DNA of 64,000 nucleotides from Gnetum montanum (lineage: Eukaryota; Streptophyta; Gnetopsida; Gnetales; Gnetaceae): positions 406,418 to 470,417 of the forward strand of contig MNCI01015561.1 of NCBI GenBank assembly GCA_015680685.1, written 5' to 3'. The position numbers were made by a program, and so were the translations under genes. The notes beneath the pieces are model-generated. The model was not told the origin of the DNA. It did not search any database and worked only from the letters and a program-made list of their open reading frames with translations. Shown here in pieces: positions 11,335-22,660 of this stretch; within the stretch, counting starts at the first letter, position 1, and each line of letters starts with the position of its first letter.

Positions 11335-11540
11335 TCTAGATATATTTCTTTGGTGAGCAGGGCGACGTCGGCCATGTCGCGGTCACCGAGAGCGCGGGCC
11401 AGCAACACGACGCTGTAGTAGCCATTGAGCATCTCGCTGACGCTCTCCTGGTTTCACCCATCCCTGAACTCATCAGTCTGCTGGCCCAGGAATGGAGCTT
11501 CCACTAGTCGAAGTGCCAGAACTGTGGAAAGTGGCGGGAG
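11335..11540 (-). pseudogene. GH81 endo-1,3-beta-glucanase fragment
   Basis: The minus strand encodes, with one frameshift, HFPQFWHFD, a stop, WKLHSWASRL, then (frame change) DEFRDG, a stop, NQESVSEMLNGYYSVVLLAR and ALGDRD. This matches the conserved active-site region of plant glycoside hydrolase family 81 (FD..KLHSWA.GL.EF.DG.NQESTSEA.N.YY...L), including the acidic residue of NQES. About 70 of some 700 residues remain. It is GC-rich relative to its flanks and lies between direct repeats, so it looks captured, not local. Confidence 0.7.
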
Positions 11541-11756
11541 TGATGCGGCCTCCGCCTTCTGTTTTGTGCCTTGATCCGTGCTCTGATCCGCGCTCGAATC
11601 CTATTCTGATCCACGCGTCGTTTCTATCTTCAGCTAGAATGCTGGATCTGCATCTACACAGAACTCACGCAGAACTCAAGCCCTCCTCCTCCTGCTCTGT
11701 GCACTGTTTTCACGCATTATCTATGTATTTATAAGAATGCAAAGGATGTAACTTTT

Positions 11757-11970
11757 CATAACATGGCAGGGTTATGCACAAAGTTGGCATTACCAAAATG
11801 GCCTACCTCAAATTTTAATTACACCTCAATGTTCTGCACAAAGTTGCGTTGTGCACAAAGTTGCGTTACTGAAATGAGCCATGAGAAAGTCAAGGTTGGT
11901 CAGCGTTATGTACAAAAAATTAGCATTACCGAATTATGACTAGTAATGGCCTATCGGCCAAACTAGACTT
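11757..11970. repeat. Copies 2-4 of the GTTATGCACAAAG repeat
   Basis: Three further, partly truncated copies lie in tandem: about 11767-11830 (with the AAATTTTAATTACAC tail), 11830-11875 and 11905-11965. The last ends ATGACTAGTAATGGCC, exactly as in the distant copy at 30.0 kb. Confidence 0.7.
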
Positions 11971-12529
11971 TGAAAAAAATTAGAAAAATTTTATTATTTT
12001 TTATGCATGTGAATTGCCTTGTACCATTGTAGTTTCAACTATTGAAACTGTAAACCTCCCAATTTTGTGCAAGAAGCGTTGGTGCAATTTAGGAAGTTTT
12101 TAATGCATGGTTTAGGCTCTTAGTGGTTATCTACACATTGTGTGTTGATTTTCAATAGTCTTCTAAAATTTTTTACCTAGCTTTCCTAGAGTTTTACTAT
12201 AGCTATTTCACCATAAACTAGGATTTCTAGTCACAATCTCATTAAATTTAAGTTATAATTCTATAATTGTTATTGTGCGTTAAATTTTAGTGCATGGTAA
12301 TTCTCTAGGTTTTAATTTTTTTTTACAAAAAAAGTTTTGCAATCTTTTTGTATGTTTCCATCATGAGATTACCATCAGTGTTAATGTGTTGGCTTTTTCT
12401 TAAATTTTGGTTAAATTTTTCTTTGTTCTTAATGGTTGAAACTTGTAAATTTAGTTTTTTAAAAGGTTTTTTGATCATTTTATTATTCACTACTTACTAG
12501 TTTTATGTGTTCACCTTTATTGTATTATT
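11971..12529. other. AT-rich stretch, nothing recognised
   Basis: AT-rich DNA with many T runs. I see no coding signal. Confidence 0.3.
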
Positions 12530-13350
12530 TATAGTGTCCAAGGTTGGATGGGATTCCAATTGTGATGTTGAGATCAATGAACTACACAGCTTACCAACTG
12601 AAGTGAAAAATGCTCCACAAAAGTTATATGAGAGCACCACTGAATGTGCACTCTCATGTGCTTGAACTTTGTGGAAATTACAATGTTCCAATGAATTTCT
12701 ATGGGAGTGAGTTGTAGCATTGTAAAGGAAGACCATCAAGCAAGTGGATCAGATTAAAGACCTTAAGGATCACAAAGAGTTTGTGGAAGAGTGGCTAACA
12801 AAGACTCCTTGCAAACTAAGGACATAGAATGGTCATGGTATTAAAATTTCTTCCATGGCAAGGTTGCTCTAGGAGCCTTGTGGAGTAGAAGTTGCATTTG
12901 GACTTGTTGGCTCACAATGCCAAAATGTGGAGGGACTTTGGTGCTTGGATCCTTGAGTGGGGTTGAGCACAAAAGGACGACAACAAGAAATGTATAGTCA
13001 AATGGAAGAGTTACATCAAGTGGCTATAAGAAGAATCAATAGAGAGGTGAAAGCTAGAGTTGTTCATGAAGGGAATCAACATAGGGGATTCCTTCAAGCT
13101 ATTTGAAGGCTCTATGGTGGTTGTTGATTTTTCCACTCCTCATGTCACTATCACTTTCAAGGAGGTGACCACTGCAAAATTTTCATAGAAGCTACCTACA
13201 TGGACTACCATTAAGAAGAAAAACATCTTAACTGGTATTAACCTTTAGGAAGTGGATTAGGCTAACATGACCGAAGACCAAATTCTCTATTGTCTAGAGA
13301 TGGGTCTTCAGAACTTCCCTACAGAAGTCACTACTCCTGAATCTTCCCAT
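12530..13350 (+). pseudogene. Unidentified plus-strand coding relic
   Basis: Several reading-frame blocks follow one another with frameshifts: 12532-12780 (ELCGNYNVPMNFYGSEL), then DQIKDLKDHKEFVEEWLTK, then WRDFGAWILEWG, and from about 13070 a longer block (GSMVVVDFSTPHVTITFKEV then MTEDQILYCLEMGLQNFPTE). The last block has only a few stops, at positions where Gln or Trp would fit. The pattern is that of one decayed protein of about 270 residues. I do not recognise it. An element-encoded protein is likely, given the surroundings. Confidence 0.4.
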
Positions 13351-13964
13351 GTTTTATTTTTATTTTTATTTTGATTTTATTAATTTTACTTTATTTTACT
13401 TTTTAGTTTAGTTATATTAATTACTCATTAGACTTTTGTTATGTTTGGTATAGACACTAGGTGATAGCAATGGTCCCAGTGGTAATAGTGTTGAAGATGT
13501 TGCTCCTCCCCCTCTAGTTTGACCTTAGTCCTACCAGCTTGATCATGCCTTTGGTTAGTTTTATTGTTGTTAAAGTTATGGTGTTGTGGTATTTCTAGCC
13601 ATTGGTTGTTATGAGAATATTATTATTTTATCTGTTATTACTACATAGTGTGCCCATGGCTATTGAACTCCTATTTATTTTACATGTCACTTGAACTTTT
13701 GTCATACTATGTAACTATGAATGTGGGGTATGAATATTTTGGTTATTGTTGTTTTTAAAATTTTAATTTTGCTTATATGTTCTAGCATTTTCAGTTTTGT
13801 GCATCTTATGTGTTTTACTTTTCATTCATATTATGAGGCTACGTTGGGCTACCTTGGTTAAAACATACGATTATAATGTAATACTTGGTAAATTAAAATG
13901 CAAGTTAACTAGGAAAATAAAATTTGAACTAGGGTGTAATGGCTATAAACAAGTTGTAAAAGTG
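13351..13964. other. AT-rich stretch, nothing recognised
   Basis: T-rich DNA downstream of the unidentified relic. A frame starting at 13797 is short and unsupported. Confidence 0.3.
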
Positions 13965-14185
13965 TTATCAGTTTTAGACTTTGGTAGGCCACTAGTTTAA
14001 AGCCTTGGCAGGCCATGCATTGCTAGTTTTAGGCCTTAATGAGCCATGTGTGTTGTGACTTTTAGGCCATGGTAAGCCATGTGTGTTACTAGTTTTAGGC
14101 CATGATGGGCCATATTTATTACCAATTTAAGGGCATGGTGGGCCATGTGCGTTATTACTCTTTTTTAGGCCATGATGGATCTTAG
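13965..14185. repeat. Degenerate tandem repeat, unit about 45 bp
   Basis: About five imperfect copies of a unit around TTTTAGGCCATGGTGGGCC followed by ATGTGTGTTACTAG. The GGCC/GGCCAT words recur at regular spacing. Confidence 0.75.
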
Positions 14186-14479
14186 AGAAATTTTTATAAG
14201 TTTTGTGTTTTAAAATTTTTATAGAGTTTTTAAATTTTAAAATTTTTATGGTGTTTTTTTATGTTTTATATTTGAGAATAGACAAGGCATAAAAAGGTGA
14301 ACTACAAATAAGGATAAACCATAGGCTATGTACAAAATAAAGCTAAAACAAGCTAAAATGAAGTAATGCAAAAATAATACATGTAAAAAAAGGTTAAACT
14401 AGGATAAGAAAATAAAAGAGAAGGCTACATGATTATGGGCATAGGGACAAGCCAATAGAAAACATACATTAACCGTGCA
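14186..14479. other. AT-rich spacer
   Basis: Runs such as AAATTTTTAT dominate at first, then an A-rich stretch. No gene is seen. Confidence 0.3.
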
Positions 14480-14699
14480 AGTGTTTCCTAATCTTCAAAA
14501 GATTCAAAAAGGTGTATGGTCTACATTGCATGATCTTGTAATCCCCATTTCCCTTGCTAACAATGCTAAATAGGAGATCTTTCAATGGTGCATACATAGT
14601 TTCATTATTATCTATTTTGGCCTCTTCCACTTTAACGAGCTTCTTGACTTCATCATTGATAGTAAGAGTTTCTTCCTAAAACTCCACATTTGATCCTTG

Positions 14700-15320
14700 C
14701 TCTATGTCAAGAATGTTGACTACCAAGGAAACTACACTGTCTCCATGAATAATTATTTTACCTTCCTCATAAAGTAGGTGAATTTCCTAGTGGATGGATG
14801 AGGAAATAGCTCATAACTAAGCTAGTCAAGGCCTTCCTAGGATGAGATTGAATCTTGTTATTTCTTCCACCACCAAGAAGTTGGCTATTGTAAGGAATTA
14901 TTCTACTTCTACAAAGTCTAGAGAAATGAAGCCTTTGACTACCACCCAAGATTCGTTAAAGAATTTGATAGTGCAGGTAGAAGTATTTTGCATGTATTCT
15001 ATTAGAACCAACCATTTAACAATGGTATAGGTTATGATAATAGTGAATGCTTTGTCATCAACGTGCACCCTATGCATCTTGTAATGCACAACTATTATTG
15101 TTATGAAGAGAGAAGCCTTCCTTATCTCACCATTTTGGGGATCAATTTTGACTTTGCTATCATGAAATGTTAGTGTTGTTGACTTTGATTCTTTCCTTGG
15201 TGAAGATCGTATCATCACCACGTGGATGGACTCTTCACTAGTAGGGATGTTCTTGTTAATAGGAATTGAAGATAACATTTTTACTAGTACCTCACAGTGA
15301 GCAGCAAAAGTCATTACCAA
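14700..15320 (-). pseudogene. Retroviral-type aspartic protease relic (element D)
   Basis: Minus-strand block HRVHVDDKAF stands at the catalytic Asp motif (D-D-G in Tat-type elements, here D-D-K). It is followed by FLVVEEITRFNLILGRP and a region like SSIH.EIHLLYEEGKIIIHGD. This is the ending usual for gypsy proteases (NLLLGRPWL...SS.HQ..KF). The Trp after GRP is now TGA, and a Gln in the SIH.EI block is TAG. The enzyme would cut the polyprotein. The segment 14898-15320 is open for 140 codons. Confidence 0.7.
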
Positions 15321-15949
15321 GTCATATAAGCTAAGGAAAGTGTTCTTCTATTTCAAGGACTATTTAACCTATTCCATTACATTGAGGAAGTCTTTGTCAT
15401 TGGCTATCAATTTCTTGTTCTTATTGATTTTGAGTTCCTTCATGCATCCCAAGATGCAAACTTTATGCTTTAGCAATTATGATTTGACCTCTTTCCCTTT
15501 CCCTTGTGGTTTGGGATCCTTAGTTGACTAGCTAAAATAATTGAAGCATTAGAGCTCATGGGGATGGATTAAATAGGAGTGAGATTCAATTGATCCACCT
15601 CCTTTCATGCCTCAACCTACCTGTTGTCTTTGGTTTTAGGCTTTGGCATAGACTTCTTGCATTGCTTAGTAGGTGATTTCTTATGGTTGGGCTATGAAGA
15701 ACTCATTGCATTAGCCACCATAGGAGGGCATTATTCATTTGTAGTTGTGTATTTGGTTGTAGTAGGAGAGGGCACTCTAATTACAAAGGATTTCTTGGGA
15801 GTTTTTGGTGATGGTATCATTACAACAAAAGGAGTCCTTGAACTAGATGAAGTTGAAGGACCCCTTTCATTATGAGGAGATACTTGAATCATGAATGACT
15901 CCCATGCAGGTATTGAGTTGTTACTCACATTGAATACAATTATGTTGTA

Positions 15950-17905
15950 TGGACTATTGTTTGCATTCAATGGGTCTTTATAAAGCTTCATGGACTGATT
16001 TTATGGATAACTAGGTTCGAGGCATTAGGTACTAGCTCCCCATTGTCTATCATCTTTTGTAAGAAATCCTTTAGGACTAGACAAAATTCAATATCATGAC
16101 CTAGTAGCTAGTGATAATGGTAGAATCAGTTGAATTTAAAGTACTTTGATATGGGTGGGTCATCCTTGGTTGCCAGAGTGGGATCCTTTGCCATCTCACA
16201 TAATCAATCATGTCTCTTATAGGAATTCTCTGTTATTTGTTTGTATTGTATCCACCCACTCTTAAGCAACTGATCAAGGAGTTCAAACAATTTTAAGGCT
16301 AATCTAGTATACTTTAACCAATCTTTCCTTTCAAAGTCAAGCCTTATGTTACTTGATGTGGAGGTCCTAGATGTTGATGGTTGGTTGTTTATGGTAGGGG
16401 TCTTGGGTTGGCTTGTCTTTGGCCCCTGTGTGGTCTTGGTATCTTTGGCCATAGTGGCCATGGCTACATGTTTTGGCCTCCCCTTCTCCTTGTCCTTTCG
16501 TGAGTGTTAATTTTTATACACCATGTAGGTAGGGTCATGGCTAGCCTCAGCAACATCCTCTATGTTCTTGGTCTATGAGAAGGCTCAACTAAGTGACCAT
16601 AGGCCTAGGTAATAAAGTTTAGAATTGATAAAGCTGTTGACTATCTCCTTGAAGATGGCCAAAAGGTGGATTTTAGCTATGGGTTTTGGGAATATCATTC
16701 AATAGAGCATTCCACCATTAGATGAACTTTTGAATTGGTTCGAGGGGTCCCTATTTGATTTTCATTAGTTGGTCTAGGATGGTATCTAGTTTCAAGTTGT
16801 ACTTGAAATGGTTCACAAATTGTGATATCAAGTCTTCAAGTAAGGACAAAGATCCTTGGGTCAATGCATAGTACTAGTCTAAGACCTTTCCTGTATGAGA
16901 CATAGGGAAGATTCTCATTATAGTACGAGGTCATGCCAATAACAACAAGCACTCAAAGTGAAAGATGATGAGGTAAGTGTGGGGGTCACCCTCATTATTG
17001 TACTTGGTAAATTGGGATATGCAAATGCCTAGGGGAAGAGTTATTTGTAGGACAATAGGATTGATAGGATTATCCTAATAAAAATACATTATTTTAAGTG
17101 TCTAGGTAGTTGAAGTTTTAGGCTTACATAACTATTTTGTAAGGTCTTGGATCATTCAAAAGGCTTGATCCAATCCTTGAGACATTTCCACAAGTTGTGA
17201 AGTTTGTACATATGGTTGTGATGTAAAGTGGAAGGCTTGTGGCCTCATGATGGACTACAAAATAGAGGGGAGAGGCTAAGTAATCATTGTTGTAGAAGGG
17301 CTAAACAATAAGAAGGAGGTTTATACCAATACTTGTGGCACAAAGGGAATGAATAGTGTATATGATTCTTGGGTTACTTGGAATACCATTGCGGGTCCAC
17401 TAAAATAGAAAATGGATGAGAAATGATGAAGAGCATAGGTGATGGTCATGTAGATTTAGGCTACATGGAAAAAGACACAGAGAGAAAAGAGGAGTTGATT
17501 AGAGCATAGATTATGCATGGTGGGTCACTATGATAGGTGCTAGCCCAGACATGGTAGGATAAATGGGAGAAAAGGGTTGGAGAACCTATCCTACAAAAGA
17601 GGTAGGAGAGGCCAAATTAGGTGTGGTGGCTTGGGAAGTTAACTATTGGAAAAGGCTCCCAATAAAGTTGTCAAGTTCAGGTTCAACCTCAAATTCATCA
17701 TGTTCTTCATGATAACCCCTTGAGCTCAACTTCTTACTTTGCTCATCCATCTCAATTAAATGGGATAGTATGTGAGTATGGGTGTCATTAAGGATATTTT
17801 GTCAAATGAGGAAGGGATATACTCCTTCCCATTTCGGTAGATCAGCTCATACTCATGTTTGATTTTGGCTTCTACAAGTGGAATAAGCAAGCAAGCTTAG
17901 ATTTT
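15950..17905 (-). pseudogene. gag relic of element D
   Basis: Minus-strand blocks in order: AKIKHEYELIYRNGKEY (17.85 kb); DNPINPIVLQITLPLGI and SQFTKYNNEGDPHTYL (17.0 kb); LISQFVNHFKYNLKLDTIL (16.8 kb); a basic Thr/Pro/Ser linker (16.2-16.46 kb); and a zinc-binding-like block with LLGHDIEFCLVLKDF (about 16.1 kb), as in Tat-type gag (..FH...GHDTEEC..LK). Stops are frequent. Each block has a counterpart in element E or in the family pattern. Confidence 0.7.
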
Positions 17906-19556
17906 GGCATAAATGAAGTTGTAGTGCTTTTCATTTATGATCAAAAAATCTAAGCTTTAACACCTTTTTCTAAGTGATTGCCTATGCTCAGCCATAGCTA
18001 GGTCTTTTGGATCATACACCCTCACAGGATCTTAGTTGTGGACCATGTCTATCAATTTGATGGAAAAAAATGTTAACTTGATGAAAGATATTGGTAATGA
18101 TTTTAATTTTTTTTTAATTAAAATTACAACAAGTGGAATTACCCAATGTACAAGTATATTTAGCTGTAAAAAAATTTTGGACTCCAACTACAAGTGCAAC
18201 ATAGATTACAAGAGTAGTGGTATGCACTGCACTTGGCAAAATATGGCAATTTTAATTTTGGTAGAAATAACCATGTTGGCTTTTGCCCATAAGAACTATG
18301 TTGCAGGGAGGTAGTAAATGATGTTTTTACCTACCAAAACTACACTAGGCATATTCCCCCTTGAAAAGAGTGCATTGGTTTCTAAAAAGTAATAGTGAAA
18401 TATAGGTTTTTCCAAAACTACAATAGAATCTTGGAAAGAACTACGCTAGCTTTTCCCACAAAATTTCATAGCATGGAGTTGGAATATGGGGGAAAAACCA
18501 TGCTAGCCTTTAGAAAACCCAAGGTAGGTTTCCAAAAATGGAAAGTGGTAGGTTTTACAAGAAATTTCAATGGTCTTAGAAAGCCTAGCAATTGCTATGA
18601 AAATTCTAGAAACACCCAAAATCACCTACAATTAATACACTAGGTATTAATTGTAGAAAAATAGACAATAGCATTGGCTTTTTTGGAAAATTTTCTTGAA
18701 AAAATTTAGAGGGTTTTAATGTATATTCAAAGGTTTTAAGTTGTAAAAATTATTTTCCAAAGGGGCAAGGTAGGATTGGGTGAGAAATTTGGATGGAGGC
18801 CATCCTTCTAGTATAGGAAAACTATTGCACAGGAAAAATTTAGTTGTTGGAAAGCCAAAAGTTCTTGATGGAAATAGTTTAACCTTGGATCTCAAGGGCC
18901 TCTAAGAAAGAGGATCCAAGGCACCCTAGATGACCTTGTCAACCACCTAGGAACTTGAGGAGTGTTAATGATTGTAAATAAAATTTAAAGATTTATATAT
19001 CTAAAACTAGAGAAAATGCACAAAATGAACTTGTAATATTCAAATGATGAACTTACACAAACAAATGAACTATGTATTTTATTAAAAAATGAAATTGCTA
19101 ATAAAATAGTGTTCAAATGATGTATAAGTATGTGTGCTTGAATGCACAAGGAGTTACAATAATAAAGCTTGAAGTCTGTTAAAGTTGACAAGTTGCATTC
19201 TATAGTTAGCCTCATGATCCAAGTGCTTCCTAGCTTTAATTATTAATACTCTTTGTTGGTTCTCTATTTAGATTTTCTACATTGGTTACAACAAGGGTAA
19301 ATTATATGCTTGACTTTTTGGTGCTATGAAAATATGCTAAGAGTGTCCAATGCCCAACTAGTTGCCAATATGCTCCAAAAAAAAACTCTAAAAATGCCAA
19401 AAGTTGCAAAAAGTTGTTGAAACACCACAAAATTTCGGGTCTCAACATTGCGACTGCAAATATGGCTAAGTGTCAAAATGGTTGCACTTTGCCCATATTT
19501 TTCTAAGTGTTGAGTGTAGTCAGCTCCAACTGCCAAATTTGCAAAAAAATTTTAAG
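17906..19556. other. Unassigned stretch between two divergent elements
   Basis: Probably contains the leader and LTR of element D (minus strand) and sequence upstream of element E. The frames at 18036-18314 and 18395-18643 have no recognisable family. Words such as CCATGCTAGCC, CTACGCTAGC and AAAACC recur at 18.4-18.6 kb. Confidence 0.3.
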
Positions 19557-19589
19557 TGTTATAATGTTGGCACTTTTTGCAGATTCACA

Positions 19590-19835
19590 TATCACCATGT
19601 CTACTATAGTGTAGCTCCTGGTCACACTATGTAGCGTAGCACCCCATTACACTGTGTAGCGTAGCACCATGTCTACTGCAGCATAGTACCCTATCACACT
19701 ACGTAGTGTAGCACCATGTCTACTACAGCGTAGCACCCTATCATGTTGCGTAGCATAGCACCATGTCTACTGCAGCGTAGCACCCTGTTACACTGCATAG
19801 CATAGCACCATGTCTACTACAACATAGCACCCTAT
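19590..19835. repeat. 47-bp tandem repeat in the LTR of element E
   Basis: Three full copies and flanking partial copies of a 47-base unit beginning TAGCACCATGTCTACTGCAG. The units differ mainly by transitions. The repeat lies about 115 bases upstream of the TATA box, where LTR enhancers commonly sit. Confidence 0.85.
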
Positions 19836-19946
19836 CCAGCATTGCAACCAGCATCTCATGTCCCGCATGTAAGATGGGACAAGCGTGGTCCCACCCACCG
19901 CATTGCCATGTGGCACCTAATCACCATTTTAGGTTAACCCTAGCCC

Positions 19947-19954
19947 TATAAATA
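19947..19954 (+). promoter_or_regulatory. TATA box of the element E LTR
   Basis: TATAAATA in a GC-richer context (CCCTATAAATACCC). It precedes a purine-rich GGAGGAAGAGGG stretch and lies about 700 bases upstream of the primer-binding-like site. This is consistent with an LTR promoter reading into gag. Confidence 0.6.
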
Positions 19955-20667
19955 CCCTTGTGCCCTCTTTTGAAAATGGAGGAAGAGGGTTGGCATTCAT
20001 TTCTTACTAGTAAGGCATTTGGCACTTTGGCATCTTGGCACTTAGCTTCGTGGATGAATGAGACCCAGAGCACACTACACTAGCAAAGAGGCACAGCTAC
20101 ATTACATGGTACACTACATCCCCATTGCAATCCTATAGAACATCACATGGTACACCATGGCTATCAAACCGATAGGCACAGTCTAACATAGTGAGCACCA
20201 GACTTCACAGCCTAACACCATCGAGGTTGTGACTGCGCTCCCACTGCACCTATTGTACATTGTGTATCCCTTTTTGAATTAGCTATGCTACCTCTTTTGG
20301 AGCAGTGCACTACTATTCTCAAACTCTGTTGCATTTCTCAAGAATTTCTCTTTAGCATTTAGTGTAACACTTGTATTTTCTCACTTTTTTCATACATGTT
20401 TGCATGTTCACAGCACTGTTCTTAGGCTGGGACACCCTGCTACACTTTAGCTTAGTTGGACCTTATGCTTGTGCGTAACGTAGTATAAACTCTTCTTACA
20501 CATGGTTGTTTTAACACCACATAAGTCCCTGTTTGATCGACAAGATCATTCAAGGCACCTTGTTTTTGTTTTCTCCAGCACTGCCCTCTCGCAAATTCAG
20601 GGTTAGGTTGTATGCCCGGTAACCTCTCGGTGTTCCAGCCACCAATGTTTTCGAACATCATAGTTTT

Positions 20668-20680
20668 TGGCGCTAGAGGT
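20668..20680 (+). other. Primer-binding-like site of element E
   Basis: TGGCGCTAGAGGT follows seven bases after ACATCA, the likely LTR end. Tat-type gypsy elements use TGGCGC-starting sites complementary to a tRNA 3' end. The particular tRNA is not identified here. Confidence 0.5.
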
Positions 20681-20859
20681 AAGGCCTGCAGCTCTGTGTC
20701 TCTTCCCTATGTCATGGGTAATCCTACATGCTATCTGTATCTTGTCACCTATTAGCATAGACATGACACCCCTGTGGTTGTCTATGCACCCAGTGGTGGA
20801 GATTGGTCACAACGACGGTTCCTCTGGAACCCTATAGGATGAAAGCCCTAAACAGTTTG

Positions 20860-21255
20860 CTATGATACACTGACCATCTATTGCATTACACTACCTATGT
20901 CCCGTGTAGCATAGCAACCTTGTCAATGTAGCAGTTCCCACACTGTCCCCTATGCTACACTACCTATCTACCATGGTATGCTATCTACGCCCCATGTAGC
21001 ATAGCGACCCTGTCAGCGTAGTGATTCTTAAACTATTTACTGTACTATGCTACCTATCCACCACGTTACGCTACCTACGTTCTATGTGGTGTAGTGACCC
21101 TGTCAGTGTTACACTATCTACTATGTTACGCTATCTACTGTGTTACGTTGTCTACTACATTACACTATCCATTGTGTTATGATGTCTACTACATTACATT
21201 GTCTACTATGTTATGTTGTCCACTACGTTACACTATCTACTATGATACCCTATCC
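20860..21255. repeat. Degenerate leader repeats of element E
   Basis: Imperfect repeats of words such as GTAGCATAGCGACCCTGTCA and, from about 21110, of a roughly 20-base unit around TCTACTATGTTACGCT. Open frames here (21140-21343) are repeat translations, not genes. Confidence 0.65.
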
Positions 21256-21502
21256 CCTCATAGTTTTTAGCCATAGTGTACCAAGCTCAAGCGTAGTGAG
21301 TGTAGCACCAAAGTTGGCCATTTTTAGTAGATTTCATACTTAGAATTTTTTCTTCATTTTTACACTTAGCCATTTTTTCTACATTTTTATACTTAACCAC
21401 TTTTCTTCTACTAGCAGACTTAGTCATTTTTTTTTTTTTTTTGCAATTTTCAGAGTTAGCCATTTTCTGTAGACAACAACTCTCACAACCCAATTTATGA
21501 AT

Positions 21503-22640
21503 ATGAATCTAGATCAACCTTCCACATTGGTGTCTAACACATTTGACACTACAATCTAGCCAAAGCATGCTGCATTAAGCCATGAACAATACAATTTTGT
21601 TTGTGCTAAAATCCAAGTAGGATTACTAGTGGATTACCTTGACTTGGAGGCAAAACAAGACTATGAACAAGTCCATCAAAATGGACGGGAGTACAACCCC
21701 TCCTTGTTTGACATAATCCCACTTATGGAGTCCTACCACCAATTGTTGTCCCAACTCATCCTTGCAAATAAGCATGATGCAAGGACAACCTACAAGGAAT
21801 CCTTACAGAAAGAAGAAGATGAGTTTGAGGCCCACTCTGAGTGCAAGAGGCCCCTCTACACCATCTTCCAACAACCACTGCCTAGTACAACCCCTCCTCA
21901 GTTTAGTCCACCCATCCTCTCTGAGACGGTAACCATGCCAATTCAGCCTTCCTTGCAAGTGACTGCTACATTTGCCCGACCCTATACTCATATAGGGGCC
22001 ACCTCCCAGCCTCAACCAACTCAGGCATCCTACATCCCACCTATCTCATTGACATCTGCGGTGTCCATCCAACCCCCTCATGTGTGGCCTACTTCGATCA
22101 CCGCGCCCATCCCTTAGCCAACACATCAACAATTATCTACTACAATGTTAAACTAGCAAAGCTCATCCACTACGACATTAAACTAGCAACGATCGTCTGC
22201 TACAACTTTAAATTGGCAACAACCATCCACTACGATATTAAACTGGCAACAACCGTCCGCTATGACATTAAACTGGCAATGCTCGTCCACTACGACATTA
22301 AACTGGCAAAATCCACAACCAACAATTCTACCCTATGCTATGCAACCAACCCAAGCCCAACCAATGCAACCAACTGGCACATCCCCAAGCTTGGATCAAG
22401 CATTCCAGCTAATCCAAATCTTGATGGAGGAGATCAATCAACTTAAGGTTGCCTCCTCTAACACCATCAAGGTGGTGGAATTCTACCAAGATGATCCCAT
22501 AAATCCTATGGTACCACCTCTAACTCTCCCAACTAGGGTCTAGCTGTCACAATTCACCAAGTACAATGGTGAAGGGGACCCCAATGCACACTTGGTCACA
22601 TTTCGATCTGAGTGCCTACTCCTTCAATAGAGTGTTGGAT
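21503..22640 (+). pseudogene. gag relic of element E
   Basis: One frame runs from ATG 21503 (MNLDQPSTLV) for about 380 codons with roughly six stops. The blocks FVCAKIQVGLLVDY, DYEQVHQNGREYNPSLFD, DDPINPMVPPLTLPTRV and SQFTKYNGEGDPNAHL match element D. The middle (22.0-22.4 kb) is low-complexity and Pro/Gln/Thr-rich, and includes six copies of a ten-residue repeat around STTTLNWQ. Stops at 22115, about 22150 and about 22180 are TAG. Two of them replace the Trp of NWQ, as the intact repeats show. The gag core is cut short at about 22640. Confidence 0.75.
22136..22313 (+). repeat. 30-bp tandem repeat coding a decapeptide
   Basis: Six copies of a 30-base unit around CACTACGACATTAAACTGGC. In the gag frame the unit reads roughly (Q/S)(P/S)STTTLNWQ. 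Because 30 is a multiple of three, copy number can change without breaking the frame. Two copies carry TAG for the Trp. Confidence 0.85.
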
Positions 22641-22660
22641 CTCACAACGAGATCTAGGGT

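Larger units (their letters stand above)
14480..17905 (-). mobile_element. Tat/Ogre-like gypsy element D, gag-protease part
   Basis: Minus-strand gag (about 17905 to 15950) and protease (about 15320 to 14700) of a gypsy element. The gag matches that of element E on the opposite strand, including the block starting SQFTKYN. No reverse transcriptase follows below 14480, so pol has been lost. No LTR was delimited. The upstream 18.0-18.96 kb should hold its leader and LTR; a segment at 18915-18955 (minus) resembles part of the element E LTR at 20535-20565. Confidence 0.7.
19557..22660 (+). mobile_element. Tat/Ogre-like gypsy element E, 5' part
   Basis: Plus-strand order: LTR-like segment with promoter and tandem repeats (about 19557-20660), primer-binding-like site (20668), leader with degenerate repeats (20.9-21.25 kb) and gag (21503 to about 22640). 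The gag then stops matching element D and is replaced by tandem-repeat DNA. No pol is present. The left LTR edge is a guess; the right edge is set by ACATCA before the primer-binding site. Confidence 0.65.

Noticed and set aside
11902-11960. Helitron 3' end (CTAGT) at the edge of the captured-fragment segment
   Set aside because: The CTAG is present in both copies, but I could not find the short stem-loop expected just upstream or a TC start at the other side. Left as a repeat edge of unknown type.
21140-21493. Frames of 67-68 codons in the leader of element E
   Set aside because: One is a repeat translation (many His/Cys/Leu from TGTTAC-type units). The other is Lys-rich from a T run.
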